Assembly: GCA_934500835.1 (NCBI GenBank)
Contig: CAKSTR010000006.1
Span: 62,001 to 126,000, forward strand
Origin: an uncultured Paracoccaceae bacterium
GTDB lineage: Bacteria > Pseudomonadota > Alphaproteobacteria > Rhodobacterales > Rhodobacteraceae
Direction of reading: 5' to 3'
Length of the DNA: 64,000 bases
Below the pieces are notes generated by a model. The model was not told the DNA's origin. It did not search any database and saw only the letters and a list, made by a program, of their open reading frames with translations. This document shows positions 9,433-19,137 of this stretch, in pieces; within the stretch, counting starts at the first letter, position 1; each line of letters starts with the position of its first letter. The position numbers and the translations under genes were made by a program.

Positions 9433-9467
9433 TTCGCCGAAGGATCGTTCCTCGAGTCTTCGGCGAA
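9433..9467. repeat. Hairpin between convergent hbd and acyltransferase genes
   Basis: TTCGCCGAAG and CTTCGGCGAA form a perfect 10-base stem with a 15-base loop. There is no T run after the stem on either strand, so it is not a textbook terminator, but it sits exactly between two convergent stop codons. Confidence 0.5.
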
Positions 9468-9476
9468 AAATCGGGC

Positions 9477-10355
9477 TCAGCGCCCCAGGGCCAGCGTGTG
9501 TTCCCGCAGCCACGCGAGGAACCCGCGCGGGTTGCCTTCCCAGTTCTTCAACTCATCCGCCGGGATCGGCTTCCCGATCACCGGGCGCTGCGGTTTGAAC
9601 AGGCTGCGCTTGATCTCATAGAGCAGCAGGCCCTGCCGCAGGGTGTCGGAAAGCTGGTTGGCAATCTGGAAGGCGCGGGAGTTCTGGCCGGCGAAGAAGA
9701 TCGGCACGATGGTCGCACCGGAGGATTTCACCATCTTGTGGGTGAAGACGTTCCATTCGGATTCGATGGCCGGGCCCCACCAATCCTCGGACATCGCCAC
9801 CTTGCCCGCCGGGAAGATGATGATCACCCCGCCGGCCTTCAGATGCTTCATCGTCTCGTCCCGCATCTGCAGGCCCAGTTCGCGCGCGTTGTCCTCATGC
9901 GGGAAGGGCACGGGGATCATGAACTCCTCGACCTCGGGGATGCCGGTCAGCAGGCTGCGGGTCAGGATCTTGAAATCCGACCGCACGCGGTTGACCATCT
10001 CGGCCATCACCATGCCGTCCACCAGCCCCGATGGGTGGTTCGCCACCACCACCACCGGACCCGTAGCCGGGATGCGGGCGATCTCTTCTGCCGGTGTGTC
10101 GATGCGGATGCCCATATGGCGGATTGCCTTGGGCCAGAACGGCGCACCGAAGGGCGCGCCCGATTTCTCGAAGCTGCGGATCAGCCGCAGAAGCTGCACC
10201 TTGGCGGTCAGCCATTCAATGGCGCGGATGGTGCCGGCCTTGAACGGATTCTTGAACGTGCCGGCATAGGACAGCCGACGCATGTCGTATTGCCGCTCGG
10301 GCCGCCCGGAAGGCGGCTCTGCCGCCTCTGGGGCGATTCTGCTGTGGTCAGTCAC
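9477..10355 (-). CDS. Lysophospholipid acyltransferase family protein
   Basis: PlsC-type glycerolipid acyltransferase domain. The catalytic HX4D box appears as NHPSGLVDG, followed by a substrate-binding block FPAGKVAMS and a late VPIFFAGQNS motif. With the GTG at 10355 the protein has 292 residues. An upstream in-frame ATG at 10409 would overlap the ptsH stop, and a later ATG at 10283 is also possible, so the start is uncertain. It may acylate a lysophospholipid or an ornithine-lipid precursor; the sequence does not decide. It lies downstream of ptsH on the same strand with a gap of about 50 bases. Confidence 0.82.
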   Translation of the reverse strand: MTDHSRIAPEAAEPPSGRPERQYDMRRLSYAGTFKNPFKAGTIRAIEWLTAKVQLLRLIRSFEKSGAPFGAPFWPKAIRHMGIRIDTPAEEIARIPATGPVVVVANHPSGLVDGMVMAEMVNRVRSDFKILTRSLLTGIPEVEEFMIPVPFPHEDNARELGLQMRDETMKHLKAGGVIIIFPAGKVAMSEDWWGPAIESEWNVFTHKMVKSSGATIVPIFFAGQNSRAFQIANQLSDTLRQGLLLYEIKRSLFKPQRPVIGKPIPADELKNWEGNPRGFLAWLREHTLALGR

Positions 10356-10405
10356 GCGGCGGTCGTCCCTAAGGTCGGGCCCAGCGGGTCGGGGGCATCC
10401 TTCGG

Positions 10406-10675
10406 TCAATAATCCTCTCCGAAGCGCGCCGCAACAAGGGCCTCCAGCGCATCGGCGAGTTTCTCCGCTTCCTCGCCGCTGGTCGTGACGTCAATCGACG
10501 TCCCGCGCGAGGCGGCGAGCATCAGAAGCCCCATGATCGAGTCGCCGGAAACGTCCATGCCATCCTTGGTCACGGTGGCTTTCGCGTCATGCGCCTCGAC
10601 CACCTCGACGAACTTGGCACTGGCGCGGGCATGAAGCCCTTTCTCGTTCACGATGCGGAAGCTGCGGCTGATCAT
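10406..10675 (-). CDS. ptsH: Phosphocarrier protein HPr
   Basis: Small phosphotransfer protein of the PTS, 89 residues. GLHARAS carries the phosphorylatable His15, and Ser46 in GDSIMGLLML is the site modified by HprK, which is encoded three genes upstream. There is no sugar permease nearby, so this HPr belongs to a regulatory phosphorelay rather than to transport. It is eight bases from the EIIA gene. Confidence 0.96.
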   Translation of the reverse strand: MISRSFRIVNEKGLHARASAKFVEVVEAHDAKATVTKDGMDVSGDSIMGLLMLAASRGTSIDVTTSGEEAEKLADALEALVAARFGEDY

Positions 10676-10683
10676 GGCGCCTC

Positions 10684-11079
10684 TCAGGCCCCGCCGCCAA
10701 GGTCGAGGCTGTTGATGTATTTGCGCCCGGCGTCCAGCGCGGCCGAGACCGCCTCGGGCACCGGCAGCTCGCGCGATTTGGCAAGTTTGATCAGCATCGG
10801 CAGGTTTGCACCATAGAGAATGCGCCGCCCCGAGGCCGCGCAGGCCGGCAGGGACAGGTTCGACGGGCTGCCGCCGAACATGTCGGTCACCACGACGACA
10901 CCCTGCCCGCGATCCACCGAGGCGGCGGCTGCCATGATCTCGGCCTGTTTGGCCGCGCGGTCGTGGTCATCCTCGATCGAGATGGCCCGCATGCCGTCCT
11001 GTTTCCCGACCACATGCTCCACCGCCGAGAGATATTCCCGCGCCAGACCCCCATGGGCGACGATGACGATCCCGATCAA
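10684..11079 (-). CDS. PTS EIIA component, mannose/fructose (EIIA-Man) type
   Basis: A 131-residue EIIA domain. The phosphorylation site is His9 in IVIVAHGG, and the second conserved block is [14 protein letters not shown]. No EIIB, EIIC or EIID is encoded here. In alphaproteobacteria this EIIA takes phosphate from HPr and acts as a regulator. Its start overlaps the end of rapZ by four bases, so the two are translationally coupled. Confidence 0.94.
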   Translation of the reverse strand: MIGIVIVAHGGLAREYLSAVEHVVGKQDGMRAISIEDDHDRAAKQAEIMAAAASVDRGQGVVVVTDMFGGSPSNLSLPACAASGRRILYGANLPMLIKLAKSRELPVPEAVSAALDAGRKYINSLDLGGGA

Positions 11080-12011
11080 ACCCCAGATACCTTGTCAGCT
11101 GGAGGGTTCGTTGCCCCCTTGCGTTCCAGTTCCCGGTGACGTTTTGACACCGGCCAGCCGGCTTCTGCAAGGGCTGCCCCCAGCATTTCCGCTACGGCAA
11201 CCGATCGGTGTTGCCCTCCGGTACAACCGAAGCCGATCGACAGATGCGCTTTGCCCTCTTCAAGATGCGCGGGAAGCAGCATCAGAAGAAGGTCGCGCAA
11301 CCGCAGGAAGAATTCATCGAATCGCGGATCGGCGCGGACGAACGCCGCGACCGCAGGATCGCGGCCATCCAGCGGGCGCAATTTGGCGTCCCAATGCGGA
11401 TTGGCCAGGAATCGGCAGTCGAAGATCATGTCGACGCCGCGCGGCACACCCCGCTTGTAGCTGAAGCTCTGCACCGAAACGGCCAGCCGCTCGCCCCGCT
11501 GCGCATCGAACCAGCGCGCGATTTCGGCCTTCAGGTCATGGGGGCTGAGGTCGGTGGTATCGACCAGATGATCCGCCCGCACCCGGATCGGCGCCAGAAG
11601 GTCAATCTCGCGCGCGATGCCTTCGGTCGGAGTTTCGTCCGGGGCCAGCGGGTGGCGTCGGCGGGTTTCCGAGAAACGGCGGATCAGCTCGCCGGGCGCG
11701 CAGTCCAGATACAGCACCTCAAGCGCCACGCGCGGATTACGGGTCAGGCTGTCGATCAGCTCGATCAGGGCAGTCGCGTTGAAATCCCGATTGCGCGCAT
11801 CCAGCCCAAGCGCGATGGGGCGGCCAAGCGGCGGCCCGTCCAGAAGGCGCGGCACCAGACTCAGCGGGATGTTGTCGATGCCCTCATATCCCAGATCCTC
11901 AAGCACATGGATCGCCGTCGACCGACCGGCGCCGGAAGGGCCGGTGATCAGCACAAGTCGATGCTCTTGCATCGGGTCCGGGATCGGTTGGGCATTCGGA
12001 TCGGGAAACAT
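11076..12011 (-). CDS. rapZ: RNase adapter protein RapZ
   Basis: P-loop nucleotide-binding protein that in enterobacteria directs RNase E to small RNAs controlling GlmS. The 311-residue protein has Walker A GPSGAGRS, the [12 protein letters not shown] block, and the C-terminal RNA-binding region with [16 protein letters not shown]. The ATG at 12011 lies eight bases after the hprK stop; an ATG 39 bases further on (11972) is an alternative. The Walker A lysine is replaced by Arg (GAGRS), which is worth checking against relatives. It sits in the PTS regulatory operon, as is common in alphaproteobacteria. Confidence 0.95.
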   Translation of the reverse strand: MFPDPNAQPIPDPMQEHRLVLITGPSGAGRSTAIHVLEDLGYEGIDNIPLSLVPRLLDGPPLGRPIALGLDARNRDFNATALIELIDSLTRNPRVALEVLYLDCAPGELIRRFSETRRRHPLAPDETPTEGIAREIDLLAPIRVRADHLVDTTDLSPHDLKAEIARWFDAQRGERLAVSVQSFSYKRGVPRGVDMIFDCRFLANPHWDAKLRPLDGRDPAVAAFVRADPRFDEFFLRLRDLLLMLLPAHLEEGKAHLSIGFGCTGGQHRSVAVAEMLGAALAEAGWPVSKRHRELERKGATNPPADKVSGV

Positions 12012-12018
12012 CTGCCTG

Positions 12019-12468
12019 TCAGTCCTGCCTGTCATTCTTAAGATAGAGCAACAAGGCGGCAGGAAAATGGTCATTCTGCACCCGCAGCACAAGCGGCAGC
12101 TGCTTTCCCAGGATCGTGATGTTTCGTTCGGGCGGCAAACGCGCGGTTTCGTCCCGGGCAAGATCGGCGACAAGGGCGACGGGCGCGGTCTCAACGGTGT
12201 CGGCCCGCAAAAGCCCCACGCCCCGGGCCTCGATCAGCCCGCGGATCGCGGGCGAAGGGCAGCGCGCCATCAGCCGCCCTCCAATCAAGGCCAGTTCGGT
12301 CCGGTCATCCGAGACCAGAACGGCGCCAAGCGCGATCAGCTGCAATGCCAGCGCCGACTTGCCGGCCCCGGAGGGACCAGTGATCAGCAGCGCCCGGTCG
12401 GCGAGGGTGACACAGCTGGCGTGAAGGATCAGGCGATCAGGCCCTGCCCCTTCCGGCGCCCGATTCAA
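12019..12468 (-). CDS. hprK: HPr kinase/phosphorylase, short alphaproteobacterial form
   Basis: Phosphorylates and dephosphorylates Ser46 of HPr. The protein is 149 residues, about half the length of the Firmicutes enzyme: only the C-terminal kinase domain is present, with Walker A GPSGAGKS near residue 34. Such truncated forms are normal in alphaproteobacteria beside ChvG-type kinases. Its ATG overlaps the chvG stop by four bases. Confidence 0.95.
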   Translation of the reverse strand: MNRAPEGAGPDRLILHASCVTLADRALLITGPSGAGKSALALQLIALGAVLVSDDRTELALIGGRLMARCPSPAIRGLIEARGVGLLRADTVETAPVALVADLARDETARLPPERNITILGKQLPLVLRVQNDHFPAALLLYLKNDRQD

Positions 12469-14159
12469 ATCGGCAGACCGACCACAAAGCGCGCGCCAAG
12501 CGGCTCGCTGGTCACGTCAGCGGCGGTCGGGCGGATATTCTCGGCCCAGATCACCCCGCCATGCGCCTCGACGATCTGTTTCGAGATCGACAGACCAAGG
12601 CCCGAGTTGTTGCCGAAATGGCTGGGCGGACGGTCCGAATAGAAGCGTTTGAACACCTTTGCCAGCGCCTGTTCGGGAATGCCGGGGCCGGTGTCTTCCA
12701 CCACCACCAGCACACGGTTGTCGCGCCGGCGCGCCCAGACCCGCACCGCATCGCCCTCTTCGCAGAAGGAAATGGCGTTGGTGATCAGGTTGACGAAGAC
12801 CTGCGCCAGACGCGCCTCAAGCCCGCGGATCAGGATCGGCTCGGCCGGCAGGTCGGTGATGAAGTCCACGCCTTTCTCGGCCGCCTGCTGGCCCAGATGC
12901 TGACCAAGGGTGGAGATGGTCTTGAGAAGGTTGAATTCCTCCTCGTCTTCCTTGACCAGTTCCGAATCCAGCCGCGAGGCGTTGGAGATGTCGCTGACCA
13001 GCCGGTCCAGACGGCGGACGTCATGCTCGATCACATCCAGCAACTTCTCGCGGTGCTCTTCCTTCTTGACGAAACGCAGGGACCCCACGGCAGAGCGCAA
13101 GGAGGCCAGCGGGTTCTTGATCTCATGCGCCACATCGGCGGCGAATTGTTCGTTGGCGTCGATCCGGTCATACAGGGCCGCCACCATGCCACGCATGGCG
13201 ACCGAGAGCCGCCCGATCTCGTCGGGGCGGGCCGCCAGGTCAGGGATGCGGACACGGCCGGGATTGACCTTGCGGGCATCGCGGTCGCGCCCGATCTCAG
13301 CCGCCGTGGCCAGATCCGAGAGCGGGTTGGCGATGGTCGAAGCCAGCACCAGACTGAGTCCGATCGAGACCAGCAAGGCCACCACGAACATCTGCAGGAT
13401 CTGTTCACGCTCGTAGCGGACCAGACGGTCGATCTCGCCTTCGGCCGAGGTCAGGGCGACGACGGCAATCACCTGACCTGCCGACCAGACCGGCGTGCCG
13501 ACCGAGAAATACGTGCCGCCATCAAGGGCATGGCCGGTGTGCGATCCGGTCTGGCCCGCCTGCGCGCCGGGCAGAACCGCGCGGGCAAGCGCCAGATTGT
13601 CGATCTTCTCCGGTTCGGCCGCCCCGAAGGAAAGGACGCCGGAGACGCCATTCCACACCGCATTCAGGAAATCGGTGATGACGGTCGACCGCACCCCCCC
13701 CGGCATGTTGGCAGGCGTTACCGGCGGGCCGACGCGATTGGCCAGAAGATCGCCCCTGGCATCGAAGACATAGACCTCGACGCCGGCCCCCAGCTGCACC
13801 TTCTGCAGCGCCGCGTCGAAATCGAAAGCCTCGGCCCCGGGCTGCAACTGGACTTCGAACACCTCGGCGACCAGTTCGGCCTCGCGGACCAGCCCGGCTT
13901 CGCGTTGCAGCACAAGGCTGTCGCGGAAGGGGTTCAGAAACAGCACGCCCGCGACCAGGATGATCAGGGCCATCAGGTTGAAGATGATGATCTTGCGGGC
14001 CAGCGGGCTGCGGTTCAGCGAGACCAGCCCCGACCGGGACCGCGTCTCGCGCAGTTCCTCGACCGTGGAATCGGGCGAGACCCAGTCTTCGCCCAGAAGG
14101 ACCTCACCGGTCTTTCTGGGGCGCATGTCGTCGCTCAGGATGCGCGGTGCTGCGGTCAT
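12465..14159 (-). CDS. chvG: Sensor histidine kinase ChvG
   Basis: Membrane sensor of the ChvG-ChvI two-component system, linked in relatives to acid, envelope stress and central carbon control. The 564-residue protein has an N-terminal cytoplasmic tail, a membrane segment (KIIIFNLMALIILVAGVLF, about 55-73), a periplasmic sensing domain of about 180 residues and a second membrane segment. A HAMP domain follows, then the H-box AHEIKNPLASLR, the N-box NLITNA, and the G boxes DTGPGIP and GLGLSISKQ. The chvI stop lies 16 bases upstream. hprK overlaps its end. Confidence 0.96.
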   Translation of the reverse strand: MTAAPRILSDDMRPRKTGEVLLGEDWVSPDSTVEELRETRSRSGLVSLNRSPLARKIIIFNLMALIILVAGVLFLNPFRDSLVLQREAGLVREAELVAEVFEVQLQPGAEAFDFDAALQKVQLGAGVEVYVFDARGDLLANRVGPPVTPANMPGGVRSTVITDFLNAVWNGVSGVLSFGAAEPEKIDNLALARAVLPGAQAGQTGSHTGHALDGGTYFSVGTPVWSAGQVIAVVALTSAEGEIDRLVRYEREQILQMFVVALLVSIGLSLVLASTIANPLSDLATAAEIGRDRDARKVNPGRVRIPDLAARPDEIGRLSVAMRGMVAALYDRIDANEQFAADVAHEIKNPLASLRSAVGSLRFVKKEEHREKLLDVIEHDVRRLDRLVSDISNASRLDSELVKEDEEEFNLLKTISTLGQHLGQQAAEKGVDFITDLPAEPILIRGLEARLAQVFVNLITNAISFCEEGDAVRVWARRRDNRVLVVVEDTGPGIPEQALAKVFKRFYSDRPPSHFGNNSGLGLSISKQIVEAHGGVIWAENIRPTAADVTSEPLGARFVVGLPI

Positions 14160-14175
14160 TCAGGGCACCCGGCCG

Positions 14176-14877
14176 TCACTCTTCGTTGTAGCGGTAACCG
14201 ATGCCATACAGCGTTTCGATGGCCGAGAAGTCATCGTCCACCGTGCGCATCTTCTTGCGCAGCCGCTTGATATGGCTGTCGATGGTGCGATCGTCGACAT
14301 AGACCTGATCGTCATAGGCCACGTCCATCAGCTGATCGCGGCTTTTCACGAAGCCCGGACGCTGTGCCAGCGCCTGCAGAAGCAGGAATTCGGTCACGGT
14401 CAGAGACACATCCTTGCCCCTCCAGCTGACCGAGTGGCGCAACGGATCCATGCGCAGGCTGCCCCGCTCCATGATCTTGTTTTCCTCGGCCACCGGCACG
14501 TCGCCCGTGGTGATGGCTTCCTGCCGGCGCAGAAGCGCGCGGATGCGTTCGACCAGAAGGCGCTGGCTGAACGGTTTCTTGACATAGTCGTCCGCGCCCA
14601 TGCGCAGACCCAGAACTTCATCGATCTCATCGTCTTTCGAGGTCAGGAAGATCACCGGCATCGTGGTGCGCTGCCGCAGCCGCTGCAACAGATCCATCCC
14701 GTCCATCCGGGGCATCTTGATGTCCAGAACAGCCATATCCGGCAGGCGACGGTTGAACGCATCCAGCGCGGACTGGCCATCATTGTAGGTTTCCACTTCG
14801 AAGCCCTCGGCTTCGAGAGTCATCGATACGGACGTCAGGATGTTCCTGTCGTCGTCCACAAGGGCGATCCTCGACAT
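14176..14877 (-). CDS. chvI: Response regulator ChvI
   Basis: OmpR-family regulator paired with ChvG, 233 residues. The receiver domain has the acidic pocket VDDD, the phosphoacceptor Asp in VLDIKMP, and conserved TSK and KPF. A C-terminal winged helix ([14 protein letters not shown]) binds DNA. The ATG at 14877 has AGCAGGAAAT upstream. It is the first gene of chvI-chvG-hprK-rapZ-EIIA-ptsH and is divergent from pckA. Confidence 0.97.
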   Translation of the reverse strand: MSRIALVDDDRNILTSVSMTLEAEGFEVETYNDGQSALDAFNRRLPDMAVLDIKMPRMDGMDLLQRLRQRTTMPVIFLTSKDDEIDEVLGLRMGADDYVKKPFSQRLLVERIRALLRRQEAITTGDVPVAEENKIMERGSLRMDPLRHSVSWRGKDVSLTVTEFLLLQALAQRPGFVKSRDQLMDVAYDDQVYVDDRTIDSHIKRLRKKMRTVDDDFSAIETLYGIGYRYNEE

Positions 14878-15222
14878 GTCGTTATTTCCTGCTCTGGTTA
14901 TATTTTTTTGCCATAATCCGCATTTCGGCCCCCGGACGCAACACAAAAGCGAATCACCCGGGCGCCTGGCTCTCCAGTGAAGCGTAAATTTCCAAAGCAA
15001 TGACTAATTTGCCTCACCTTTCCGGGGGTAACGCAATTGGTTGCGCTAAACTCAAAGTGGTTGCGCTAACTCTGCGATTGCCCGCTGTTCCCGTGGGATT
15101 TCCGCATGTTATACGGCCGTTGCGGACCGACCTGCCGGCCGGTCCCGGTGCCCATTGGCCCGGGCGCCCTTTCATCACGACGAAATCGCCCCGCGACATG
15201 CGCGGCATCGGGAGCTTGCAGG
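14878..15222. promoter_or_regulatory. chvI-pckA divergent control region
   Basis: 345 bases without a gene. The chvI-proximal part is AT-rich with a T7 run. The middle holds GGTTGCGCTAA twice, at 15039-15049 and 15059-15069, exactly 20 bases apart, and the first copy also pairs with an inverted AACGCAA at 15030-15036. The pckA-proximal part is GC-rich with a strong GGCCGGTCC/GGGCGCCC composition. I could not place -10 and -35 elements with confidence. Confidence 0.55.
15039..15069 (+). promoter_or_regulatory. Tandem GGTTGCGCTAA boxes, candidate LacI-family operators
   Basis: Two boxes, GGTTGCGCTAAA and GGTTGCGCTAAC, start 20 bases apart, about two helical turns. Each holds the half-site GCGCTAA(C) of a GTTAGCGCTAAC-like palindrome, the type recognised by LacI-family regulators such as CceR, which controls central carbon genes in Rhodobacter. 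The assignment to CceR is an inference. Confidence 0.45.
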
Positions 15223-16821
<1,599 letters not shown>

Positions 16822-16842
16822 CCCCTGATCCGCTGTCAGAAT

Positions 16843-16885
16843 GCGCGCGCGGACGGCCAGGGCCGCCCGCGCGCAAGCCTTTTTC
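16843..16885 (+). terminator. Rho-independent terminator of pckA
   Basis: GCGCGCGG-A-CGGC pairs with GCCG-C-CCGCGCGC around a short loop, followed by AAGCCTTTTTCTCT. The stem is long and GC-rich and lies about 20 bases after the pckA stop. Confidence 0.85.
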
Positions 16886-16930
16886 TCTCGCCTCTGCGCG
16901 TGCCGCGCAACCGGCGAGGAAGGGCCTCCG

Positions 16931-16956
16931 GCGGGGATATTTGCGCCAAGATGAAG
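16931..16956 (+). repeat. Intergenic repeat, copy 2 (GGATATTT box only)
   Basis: GGGGATATTTGCGCCAAGATGAA matches the tail of the repeat seen at 636, 35117 and 61361 but lacks a clear hairpin here. It lies between the convergent ends of pckA and the TauE/SafE gene. Confidence 0.5.
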
Positions 16957-17085
16957 GTCGGGACGTTCCTTGTTTCCTCTCGGTGGATTTGAGGGTGATC
17001 CCCATCGGAAAACCGCGGCCAGCGAAGGCTTTGCCATCGACCACGAAACCGAATTCGGAGCCTGCGACGCCATGTGGGCCGGCGG

Positions 17086-17853
17086 TCAGAGAAATGCCTG
17101 ACGCACCAGATTGAGTCCGGTCAGCACCAGCAGTCCTTGCGTCCAGCGCCGGAACACCGCCTGATCCAGCCGGTCCTGCACCCGATATCCAAGCACCATT
17201 CCGGCAATCGCCGGCAACACCAGCGTGGCCGAGAAGGCCAGACGGTCCGCACTCGCCAGTCCCGTGCCCAGATGTGCCGCCAGAAGGGCCACTGCGCCGA
17301 TCAGGAACACCACCCCCTGTACCCGCACCATCTCTTTCTTGCCGATCCCGGTCGACAGCAGGAACACCAGAAGCGGCGGCCCCCAGATGCCCGAGATTCC
17401 GCCGTAAAGTCCGCCGACGACCCCAAGCGCCCATTCGGCGGCGTTGCGATGCCGCAGGGGCAGGGCCAACGGGACTCCGGCCAGTTGCATGGCCGCGAAG
17501 GCCGTGACCGGCACGCCGAGAAGCAGAAGGTAGGCCATCCTCGGGATATCGCCGAAGACCTGGGCCGAGACGGCAATGAACACCACCGTCCCGATCACAA
17601 AGCGCCGGTAGGTCACCGCCGTCGCGACCGCCGATGCCACACCTTGCCGGAACGCCTGCGACAGGTTCGTCACCAGCGTCGGCAGGATCAGGCCCGCCAG
17701 CGCCACCTCGGGCGGCAGAAAGGCGGAAAAGGCCGAGACCATGATCAGCGGCATGGCGAAGCCCATCGCACCCTTTACGAACCCCGCAAAGAACGTCACG
17801 GCCACCGCGGCCCAGAACGCCGTCGGTGCCAGGCCGGCCATCACTGCATCCAT
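17086..17853 (-). CDS. Sulfite exporter TauE/SafE family membrane protein
   Basis: Integral membrane transporter of the TauE/SafE family, 255 residues with about eight hydrophobic segments in two repeats. The repeat motif FVKGAMGFAMPLI near the N terminus and GGLYGGISGIWGPPLLVFLL in the second half are typical. Members move sulfite, sulfoacetate or other organic anions; the substrate here is unknown. The ATG at 17853 is supported by AAAGGGAGG seven bases upstream, so the longer upstream reading is not used. It is divergent from the DUF3859 pair. Confidence 0.88.
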   Translation of the reverse strand: MDAVMAGLAPTAFWAAVAVTFFAGFVKGAMGFAMPLIMVSAFSAFLPPEVALAGLILPTLVTNLSQAFRQGVASAVATAVTYRRFVIGTVVFIAVSAQVFGDIPRMAYLLLLGVPVTAFAAMQLAGVPLALPLRHRNAAEWALGVVGGLYGGISGIWGPPLLVFLLSTGIGKKEMVRVQGVVFLIGAVALLAAHLGTGLASADRLAFSATLVLPAIAGMVLGYRVQDRLDQAVFRRWTQGLLVLTGLNLVRQAFL

Positions 17854-17969
17854 GTCGCGCCTCCCTTTGCGCCAGTTCTGGCGGGCTGCCCGCAAATGTG
17901 AAAGCCCTGCGGTTGACGTGGCGGTCCGCGCGGGCTTTCATCCCGCCTGTTCACAACGGTTCAGCACCC

Positions 17970-18485
17970 ATGGTTTTCCTTCGCCTTGCCATTGCCCTGT
18001 GCCTTGCCGCCCCGGCGGCACTGGCCGAACCCGCGCCGCCCTTCACCGCGCCCGGCGTGCGGCTGGTCGACCACGGCATCTACTGCCAGACCGAATCCAC
18101 CGGCACCACGCCGGCGCCGGAAACGTCGCTTGGCTATATCGACACCCTGCCCGGGGTGCCCGAGATGATCTATCGCCAGCAGACCATCCCGGCGCGGCTT
18201 GGCACGTCGTTCGGGGTGGTGATCGAGGTCGACCGCGACATCTTCAGCGCCCGGATCGAGACCTGGAAGCCCGGCGCCACCAAGGCCGAGATCTGGTATG
18301 ACGACCTGTTCATCGACGGTCCCCGGATGCGCGGCTTTGCCTTCGACTACCCGGAGGAAGTCATCCTGGGCACCTGGCGGATGGAGGCCTGGGACGGCGA
18401 TACCCGGCTTTACAGCGTCGAGTTCGAGGTTCTGCCGGCCGATCAGCTGCCCGGCGTCACCTCGGACTGCAATCTGGTCTCCTGA
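17970..18485 (+). CDS. Exported DUF3859-like protein (first of tandem pair)
   Basis: A 171-residue protein with a clear signal peptide (MVFLRLAIALCLAAPAALA). The mature part has a GIYCQTE motif, LGYIDTLPGVP, a LGTSFGVVIEV block, and WRMEAWDG...LYSVEFEVL near the end. These fit the DUF3859 pattern common in Rhodobacteraceae, with unknown function and probable periplasmic location. The downstream gene is a paralogue beginning nine bases after the stop, so the two form an operon. Confidence 0.7.
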   Translation: MVFLRLAIALCLAAPAALAEPAPPFTAPGVRLVDHGIYCQTESTGTTPAPETSLGYIDTLPGVPEMIYRQQTIPARLGTSFGVVIEVDRDIFSARIETWKPGATKAEIWYDDLFIDGPRMRGFAFDYPEEVILGTWRMEAWDGDTRLYSVEFEVLPADQLPGVTSDCNLVS

Positions 18486-18493
18486 GGTTGCGA

Positions 18494-19015
18494 ATGCTGC
18501 GATTGGCCCTGCCCCTCTGGCTGCTTGCCGCACCCGCCCTTGCCGAACCTGCCGCGCCCGCAGGGTCTGCCGCGGTGGCCCGGCTGGAGGTGGGCGTCTT
18601 CTGCGCCCTGCAGGCGATGGACCGGATGCCGGCACCGGGCACCGTGTCGGGCTGGATCCACGTTCCGACCTCGGAGATCACCTTCCACTGGCCCGACCGG
18701 CAGGTCGTGCCTGCCTCGATCGGGCTGGCCTTCGGCCTGAGGGTGACGGGCGCACCGGGTTTCGCCACATCGGATCTGGCCGAGGCCCGCGTCTACCGGC
18801 CCGGGCGCAGCACGCCCGAGGTCTGGTCCAGCGGCTTTTCGGACGGCGGCGAGAATCTTTCCTTTTTCCGCTTCGACACCGAGGATGAACTGGTTCCCGG
18901 CCTCTGGACCTTCGAGGGTTGGGACGGCGGGACCCTGCTTTACCGGGTCGAATTCGAGGTTGTTCCCGCTGCGGCCGTGCCCGAGATTTCCCAGGCCTGC
19001 GGCGCCACGTCCTGA
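18494..19015 (+). CDS. Exported DUF3859-like protein (second of tandem pair)
   Basis: A 173-residue paralogue of the preceding protein. It has a signal peptide (MLRLALPLWLLAAPALA), then GVFCALQ aligned to GIYCQTE, IGLAFGLRV aligned to LGTSFGVVI, and WTFEGWDGGTLLYRVEFEVVPA aligned in order to the first copy. Sequence outside these blocks has diverged, so the duplication is old. The ATG at 18494 follows GAGG; a TTG two codons earlier is less likely. Function unknown. Confidence 0.68.
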   Translation: MLRLALPLWLLAAPALAEPAAPAGSAAVARLEVGVFCALQAMDRMPAPGTVSGWIHVPTSEITFHWPDRQVVPASIGLAFGLRVTGAPGFATSDLAEARVYRPGRSTPEVWSSGFSDGGENLSFFRFDTEDELVPGLWTFEGWDGGTLLYRVEFEVVPAAAVPEISQACGATS

Positions 19016-19046
19016 TTGCCGGGACATATTCGGTCGCCATTGATAT

Positions 19047-19119
19047 TTCTGGCGAAAGTATATTGCGCTGCGGTTGCGAAGACCCTATTCCTTCGCAACC
19101 GCAGAATCCTTCGCCAGAA
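19047..19119 (+). promoter_or_regulatory. Nested inverted repeats upstream of mcd
   Basis: An inner perfect inverted repeat, CTGCGGTTGCGAA (19068-19080) and TTCGCAACCGCAG (19092-19104), with an 11-base centre, sits inside an outer one, TTCTGGCGAA (19047-19056) and TTCGCCAGAA (19110-19119). It ends 18 bases before the mcd start. It may be an operator or a leader hairpin. The TTGCGAA half-sites recall motifs bound by short-chain acyl-CoA responsive RamB/PccR-type regulators, which is only an inference. Confidence 0.6.
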
Positions 19120-19137
19120 TCTTCCCGGAGCCAGACC

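Noticed and set aside
9433-9467. Hairpin after hbd as a standard rho-independent terminator
   Set aside because: The stem is good but no T run follows on either strand; kept only as a hairpin.
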